A stretch of DNA of 64,000 nt, from NCBI GenBank assembly GCA_951213105.1, contig OX578138.1, forward strand, positions 63,339,040 through 63,403,039. Reading direction: 5' to 3'. Source of the stretch: Amaurobius ferox. Lineage: Eukaryota > Arthropoda > Arachnida > Araneae > Amaurobiidae. The notes under the pieces are model-generated. The model had not been told where the DNA came from. It saw only the letters and a list, made by a program, of their open reading frames with translations, and searched no databases. The position numbers and the translations under genes were made by a program. Positions 58,352 to 64,000 of the stretch are shown here, piece by piece; positions within the stretch are counted from its first letter, which is position 1, and every line of letters starts with the position of its first letter.

Positions 58352-58699
58352 GTATGTTCTTTTTATCTTACCAAATGAGCTGTAATATAAGTATAATTTT
58401 ATTATTACGTATAAAATAAAATTAAAGAGCATTATTAACTTTTTTATAATACAGTTTACTTCTATGTATAATTGAAGTAAATGTACTAATTAATATTAAG
58501 TGCTGTAATAGCTGATTTAAATTTCGCATAAATAATAAATCATAACAATATGTATAATTATATTTCTAAAGATTAAAACTTTTAATCCTTAGTAAAAGAT
58601 TTCAGTTTTTTTCCTACAGTAATAGTATGCAAGTTTTATTTTATGAAGATTAAAAAATTCACTTAATTCCCTCAGTTTATTAGTTTTACGTATTGTACA

Positions 58700-58910
58700 A
58701 ATTCAAAATTGGATTATTTCCATGAAAATGCTTTTTTCCCACTCGCTGGTTTTCTTTGCTTTTGCCACGAAACTCTGAACTGGAAAATTGAGTTTAGCGG
58801 GGAAACAAAGTTTTTGTGGACGAGTTAAGATGAAGAACAAAATGCATAATCGTCGCTAAAAGAACTCTCATCAGAAGACTTTTAAGCACGAAATTGCGTA
58901 TTTTTTCGGG
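58700..58910 (+). repeat. Interspersed repeat F, copy 2
   Basis: The partner of 51020-51250, about 75-80 percent similar by eye over 200 bases. Confidence 0.65.
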
Positions 58911-59166
58911 GCACTGAGTCTTTTCATCAGTTAATCATGCGGTTAAAGTTGACAATAGAAAAAAAAACGCACACAGAATGATAGAATAATAAAAAGTAAA
59001 TATTTATATTCAAGATAGTCAGTAGTCTGTTCAAGTAGTCATTCTGAATTATTAGTGGCCATAAAGTGTGTCACCTACATAATCAAAGTTGTAAGTAACC
59101 AGTTTTAATTGTTGGCAGGGAAAGGATATCAAATGATGTATTTATTGTTTTTGAAGGGCAAAGTGT

Positions 59167-59522
59167 TGCTGTTGAGACACAGACCGTCCGACCTACCAGA
59201 AAGATGTTGAAGACCCAGACCACACGACCAACCCTAAGGCTTATGGCAGCTTAATGTGTGGCCGGCACCTGAAAGGTGTAAAGTAACTGTTTGGACGACC
59301 GGGAAGAGCCACCCAATTTAGACCGGAACCCAGTGGGGGAGGCATCCACATTGACCGTACCCTCCTTCCCCTACCACCAACCTCGCGGAAGGGCTTACGG
59401 ATCCACATGTTTAACGTGATCATACTCCGCTTGAACACGGCGGCAGTTTTGGCAGCGGAGGGAATCGAACCCGGGCCTACCGAGTGCAACTCCAGCGCGC
59501 TAACCACTGGGCTACCGCAGCC
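59167..59522 (-). mobile_element. tRNA-headed SINE (family R), copy 4, with a mini-element inside
   Basis: The head, with the A- and B-box complements, is at 59455-59520; the tail hairpin at 59170-59295 is split by M4. Imperfect duplications AAGGGCAAAGTGT (59154-59166) and AAGAGGCAAATTGT (59523-59536) flank it, suggesting an older insertion than the others. Confidence 0.85.
59208..59266 (-). mobile_element. 59-bp mini-retroposon M4 inside a SINE tail
   Basis: The plus strand begins TGAAGACCCAGACC and ends GGCCGGC. The stem is CCACAC/GTGTGG: four of six positions differ from M1, on both strands together. The flanks ACCAGAAAGATGT (59195-59207) and ACCTGAAAGGTGT (59267-59279) are a 13-bp duplication of SINE sequence with two mismatches. 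Confidence 0.82.
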
Positions 59523-59539
59523 AAGAGGCAAATTGTGTA

Positions 59540-60010
59540 AGTTTTATGAAAATCCCTTTGTACCATCACCCCTAATTCGTATTGAAATTTTTAATTTTTT
59601 CATTGATCTGGAAGCTCAGATGGATCGAATGAAACCAAAGCCAAGATTCTGGCTCGAGTAGAAGTGCATGATCATTTGGAAAAGTGGTATTGAATTCTTT
59701 AATTATTCATTTGCATCGTCCCATCTAATTCAAATATTCAAAATATTAGACTTTTTCATTGACTTGGAGACTGAGACGGATCTAATGAGACCTAAACCAA
59801 GATTATAACTATATTGGAAGTGCTCGATAATTGCAAGGTGTCTTTGAGTTTTCTGTTTATCATTCCTTTACATCGTCGCCCCAAATTCGAATTTTCAAAA
59901 TTTTAGATTTTTTTCTCTTGGTGTCGAAGCTAAGACAGTTCAAATGACACCAAAACCAAGATTCTGGCTATAGTGCAAATGCTCGATAATTTTGATACAT
60001 CATACCCTCA
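59540..60010 (+). repeat. Diverged tandem repeat, about 150 bp, three units
   Basis: CATCACCCCTAATTCG, CATCGTCCCATCTAATTC and CATCGTCGCCCCAAATTCG start successive units near 59566, 59716 and 59872. Each is followed by a TTTTTCATTGAnnTGGA type block and an ACCAAGATTnTGGCT type block. Confidence 0.65.
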
Positions 60011-60038
60011 CCCACTCAGTCAGTTCGGTGCTTAATAT

Positions 60039-60578
60039 TGTTACGAAACGTATCCACTAGAATTATGGATGTACACGCAGGATACAAGAGCGACTCCAAG
60101 TTTCTGGATAACTTACGTTTATTCAAATAAGCATAAAGTAAACAAGAACAGTATACAATCAAACAGCACCTAAATGCTCCTAATTTCACAAAATAATCGC
60201 TACTATTCTCAAAACATTGACAAAAATCACTGTCCAATATAACTCGTATCACGTCTATTCGTCAACTCCACTGTAACGGAGGGGGTGAAGTCCTTTTCAT
60301 AGTCCCTCCATAGAAACTTCTGGAAATCTCTATATATAAAAGAATAATCATTCTATCGAGAAGTTTCTGTGAAATTCCGGAAGTCGCCAAATGTCGCCAA
60401 ATTGGCGATAATTTGCAACCCTTCTTCTAACTCTTCTTCTTGCAACGCTTCTTCTTTTGAAAATCCTGGAAACCCTGGACTCACTTCATTCTGACGTCTT
60501 GCACTGGATTTTCTTCGCTTGGCCTTCGAGACAGACGAAAGAGGAGGTGCCAAACGGAAAATTGGCGCGTTTGCAACA
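60039..60578 (-). mobile_element. Probable LTR (solo) with TATA box, poly(A) signal and heat-shock-type motifs
   Basis: On the minus strand the proposed start is TGTTGCAAACGCGCC and the end CGTTTCGTAACA (60039). In between are TTTTATATATAG (60332-60344) as TATA box and GAATAAACGTAAG near 60110-60125 as poly(A) signal, in the right order for U3-R-U5. AGAAACTTCT occurs as inverted copies at 60312-60321 and 60358-60367 around the TATA box, and GAAACTTCTGGAA at 60313-60325 is a three-unit GAAnnTTCnnGAA heat-shock element. No clear target duplication, so the outer (60578) border is uncertain; TGTGAGC at 60675 is an alternative start. Confidence 0.5.
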
Positions 60579-61699
60579 GTATATAGATAAAAGCTATTCA
60601 AACACTGTGAAATCTTCTTTATCCGAAATCGCACGGAACCTTAAAGTGTTCTGTCTTAAGCAAATTTTGCTCACATTTGGTTAAAATATTGATTGATAAT
60701 CTGGCGTTAATTCCTCCCCTAAGAAGATTTAACTTTTAAAGCAGATAGGGCTGCTCCCCATATGGCGGCTGCATTGCACTGCGGTGCGGTGTGGCCAAAA
60801 CTCGGTGGTGCACAGAACAGCACATTCATGTTTAAAGTACTTTGTCACATATTGGCGATTAAAATACTAGTAAAGTCTTATCGAGCTAACAGTCTATGCT
60901 CAGAAGTCTTGGAGTGCACATCGAAGCCAGTATTTTAGAACTGCTATGTTTATCTGTGTCATGCTATCAAAACTTCAATTTATCTGTGCGTTTGAAGAAG
61001 GACAAGGAGGGGAAGTCAGATGGGGGTATTTGCCCCTAGACTAAAATCAATGGGGGCGTCAAAATTGAATAAGACATTGAAGAAAATCACCTTTTAAAAG
61101 AAACGACACTGATGAACATATGATGAATTTTCCACACTCCCATTCTTGTTGTGAAAGATGTTGTTGACGACACAGCAGAGGCTACTTGCATGCTTCAAAA
61201 TGTTACTCTTGAACCAGACAGCGTGAACTATAATAATGGTAAACTAATCCCTTTCTGAATCAGTTGCTCGGAATATGGGCACGTTTAATCTGTAGGTTAA
61301 CATTATATCAATCACACTCTTTAGAATCTTTATCAAATTAAATTTCTATATAGACAATTATCAATATTCTTACAATATGAAATCCAATTAAGAAACGTTA
61401 GTTTATAAGCTTTAAATTTATACCAGTCTTAGAATGATGATTCAAGTTCTACTGTTCATGAATAGAATTTTAGTAATTTTACCTTACAGTTCTGTTGATA
61501 AAACAAATCCACATAGTTTCAGAACATCCGATCTTAACTTTAAAACATGGCTGAAGGACATTTCCGAAAAATTATATCCTAACTGAAGTATACGACATCA
61601 GCATTCACCGATCAACCGATCAAGCAGCCACGCCCGGATTTTCGGACAACGGTCAAAATCACAACCTAAAACAGAAAAATAAAGCATTAAATTTTGAAT
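60579..61699. other. No supported gene
   Basis: It contains a locally GC-richer stretch (GGCGGCTGCATTGCACTGCG at about 60763) and otherwise AT-rich low-copy DNA. No assignable feature. Confidence 0.3.
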
Positions 61700-62100
61700 A
61701 AAATTTCAGATCCCGGTGCATTTCTTCCTCGGGCATCATCCCGGATTAGATTTTGGGAAAATCAATAATCCACAGCAATATGGGGCCACCGGCCCTACTC
61801 TCTTTGTTCCGTTTTCTCCTCCGAAAACTTACATCCGAACTTCTCAAAGTTCTTCTCCAAAAAGCCCCCGAACACGGCCGCAACTGCCCGACAACAGCCA
61901 AGAAGCCCTCCCATTGGCTGCCGACCAGAGGAGAAGTTTCGCTTTTCGAAAACTTCCCACCGACGAGGCAGGCGCCTCGAAAAAAAAACAGCAGAACATT
62001 AAATCCACATTCTCGAACGAAACTAGACTTTCACACGTAAATGAATCTGGACAAGGCTTAACACAATGCAGGCGTTGAAAAGGAGAGATTTCCAAGCCGC
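61700..62100. other. GC-richer island, possible exon or promoter
   Basis: This block is much richer in G+C and CpG than its surroundings. On the plus strand an acceptor-like AATAAAATTTCAG precedes 61704 and an open frame runs to 62078 (Pro- and Ser-rich, ending QGLTQCRR then stop). A second frame (61753-62040) and a minus frame (61844-62095) overlap it, so frame openness is not decisive. CCCATTGGCTGCC at 61911-61923 contains an inverted CCAAT box, which would fit a promoter facing either way. I do not recognise a protein family. Confidence 0.3.
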
Positions 62101-62681
62101 GATTCTCAAACTGTCGAATCGAACATACATGCGATACGACATAAGTAAATGGTGTGGAATAATCATTAGATAAAGTTTTATGACTCTTCCAATGTTTGTT
62201 CTAGATACCAGTACGACGTAATATGAAAATGTGGGCTTTGTCCAATCGTAATAGTCAACTGCTTCCTGGTATATCACTTATACGTGTATTTATATTATTA
62301 TATATACCGGAATTATTATTTAATTTTAAAATATAAAAAAAGGTCTGGAGTGTGTGTTTTTACTCGGTTTTTCATACATTCATATACGATTAATGCATAC
62401 TACAGCCTTGATCAAAAGTATTAGCCATCCAAATTTTTCTACTTTAACTACTGGTGTGTTACTTGAAATCACCTCATTTGTTTATGACTGTATACGTAGT
62501 AGGAAGTTGAAATAAAAATGTAAACGTCATTTCAATTGACAACCAATGAAACATTTCCTGGACGATAACTGGAAATTCTAGGTTTTTGTGGAAGCAGTCG
62601 GTTGCATTCGCTGGTCTGGTTTGTACACGTGCATGCGATTGTTGCTTATCTCGTCTAAATTTGAGGTCTTGTCTGTATAAA

Positions 62682-64000
62682 ATGCCGAAAATTAAGGAGC
62701 TTAGTAACGAACAACGGTTGAAAATTCAATTTTTATACGAGCAAGGCAATAACCAATGTTGAGACCAAGACCGTCCGACCTACCAGAAAGGTGTAAGGTA
62801 TGGACGGCCGGGAAGTGCCACCCAATTTAGACCGGAACCCAGTGGGGGAGGCATCCAAAGGGACCGTACCCTCCTTCCCCTACCACCAACCTCTCGGAAG
62901 GACTTACGGACCCACATGTTTAACGTGATCGTACTCCGCATGAACACGGCGGCATTTGTGGCAGCGTGCAAATCTAGCGCGCAAACCACGGGGATACCGC
63001 ACCCGAGATGGCCAACAGCACGCGGCGTTCCGAGGTGGTCACCCACCAAGTACTAACCGCGCCCGATGCTGCTTCACTTCGGTGATCTAACGAGAACCGG
63101 TGTTTTCAGCACGGTACGGCCGTTGGCCCGGCAATAACCAATGTGAAATTGCCAGAAAAATGAAATGTTCGAGAGGCGCGGTGCAATACACTATCAAACT
63201 TCATAAGAATACTGGTAGTCATTTAAATCGCCGAAGAAGTGGGAGAAAAAAGATCGCGACACCCAGGAATGACCGACTTTTGAAACGATTTGCATTGAAA
63301 AATCGTAGAAAATATTCATTTCAATTAGTTGCTGAATTGTCAGAGGCAACAAGAAAAATAGTCTCTGCTCCAACCACTAGAAGGTGGCTTGTAGAAGCTA
63401 GATTGAAAAGCTGCAAGGCCAGGAAGAAGCCATGGATTTCTGAAATGAACAAAAAGAAACGGTTGGATGGGGCTCTTAAACATCGTCATTTTACTGAAGA
63501 AGATTGGGCGAAAGTTCTGTGGCCTGATGAATCAAACGTTCAGGATGTTTCATTTCACTTGCTTTTCTTCAAAACTAGCTTGAAATTGTCAATATGTAGC
63601 AACTTTTTTTGTAACACTCTTTAGGATGTCAGTGAAATAATTTCAATACTATAGGTATTTGGAACATCTGGTGTGTCTTATGTGAGGGGACGTGTAGGTG
63701 AGGAATATATGGAAGAGTGCATAGTGCCCACTGTGAAACATGGTGGTGGCAACTAAATGATTTGGGGATGCATGGCAGCCGACGGTGTGGGCAAAATATA
63801 CATATGTAAGGGAAGAGTGAACTCTTTGGCGTGCATAAATGTGCTAGAAACAACACTGCAAGCATCTTTTTCACGAATTTTCTTAGATATAAACACAGAT
63901 GGGGTCAGACTCCAACAAGGCAATGGAACTTGTCACACATCTGCTATGACTATGAAGTGATTCAGTGAAAATGGTGTACATCTTTTGCATTCTCCTCCAC
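62682..64000 (+). pseudogene. Tc1-like transposase pseudogene, interrupted by a SINE
   Basis: It begins MPKIKELSNEQRLKIQFLYE at 62682, is cut after a further short stretch by the SINE at 62760-63129, and resumes in the same frame with CEIARKMKCSRGAVQ, the paired-type helix-turn-helix. The first catalytic Asp is in LWPDESN (63526). A 111-bp insert (63544-63654) then separates it from VFGTSGVSYVRGR. The VKHGGGN motif is followed by a TAA at 63754, where Ser is usual. The second catalytic Asp is lost: LQQGNGTCHTS has Gly at 63919. The sequence ends at HSPP just before the expected third acidic residue. It cannot encode an active enzyme. Confidence 0.92.
62760..63129 (-). mobile_element. 5S rRNA-headed SINE (family R5), full length, 370 bp
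   Basis: It is flanked by a perfect 15-bp duplication of transposase sequence, GGCAATAACCAATGT (62745-62759 and 63130-63144). The minus strand starts GGGCCAACGGCCGTACCGTG (5S-like head, 63011-63127), includes GATCACCGAAGTGAAGCAGC and TTAGTACTTGGTGGGTGACC, then the tRNA-like segment without B box, body and tail hairpin. This copy has lost a few bases in the tail loop and ends directly at GGTCTTGGTCTCA without AAC repeats. Removing the SINE and one duplication restores the frame of the host transposase. Confidence 0.95.

Larger units (their letters stand above)
62403..64000 (+). mobile_element. Tc1-like DNA transposon, decayed, running off the right edge
   Basis: It starts CAGCCTTGATCAAAAGTATT after TA (62401-62402), a Tc1-type terminal inverted repeat. 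A 280-bp leader precedes the transposase start at 62682. The right terminus is outside the window. A 5S-headed SINE (62760-63129) lies inside. Confidence 0.9.

Overview
This is AT-rich nuclear DNA of an animal, almost certainly an arthropod. The evidence is Tc1/Tc3-type DNA transposons, pol III SINEs built on tRNA and 5S rRNA modules, LTR pieces, satellites and minisatellites, and spliceosomal-looking intron borders. There is no operon structure, and I see no intact host protein-coding gene. I cannot place the species; a chelicerate or hemipteran with a large repeat-rich genome would fit, but that is only a guess. Most open frames in the window are chance frames or frames inside repeats.

Layout. 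1-5.0 kb: a satellite with a two-monomer higher-order repeat, split by two copies of interspersed family A. 5.2-10.4 kb: back-to-back copies of family B, one carrying a SINE and a 59-bp mini-retroposon. 10.4-13.2 kb: two family A copies. 13.8-15.5 kb: a fold-back element with a family B insertion. 15.7-19.2 kb: a 31-bp tandem repeat, two family D elements, a 5S-headed SINE, and a 142-bp tandem array made from the 5' end of family D. 20.5-26.4 kb: inverted repeat arms around a family B copy, degenerate family E repeats with another SINE plus mini-element pair, and a 178-bp satellite. 26.4-30.3 kb: mostly featureless, with a diverged LTR. 30.3-32.5 kb: a tRNA-headed SINE and a ~300-bp tandem family (C) interrupted by a chimeric 5S-SINE insertion. 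33-37 kb: families B and A and local duplications. 37.9-44.65 kb: a 6.7-kb minisatellite of 29/26-bp units with 255-bp and 226-bp higher-order periods, bordered by a degraded transposon-like ORF and by a candidate host exon broken by a SINE tail. 46.5-49.3 kb: family D and a 36-bp minisatellite interrupted by a decayed Tc3-like transposon and a 58-bp mini-element. 51-60.6 kb: two long-TIR DNA elements, LTRs, a second SINE-like family and more SINEs. 61.7-62.1 kb: a GC-richer patch that may be a promoter or exon. 62.4-64 kb: a decayed Tc1-like transposon containing a 5S-headed SINE.

The most interesting material is one retroposon network. SINEs headed by either a tRNA or a 5S module, tail-only fragments, and stand-alone 58-59-bp elements share a tail hairpin flanked by the same conserved blocks. 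Across the four mini-elements the hairpin stem changes with compensating substitutions. Every junction I could resolve (13 of 13) has a 10-15-bp target duplication ending in GT at the tail side. At two loci a SINE and a mini-element sit side by side separated by a third copy of the same target duplication. A second theme is tandem arrays that appear to grow out of mobile or coding sequence.
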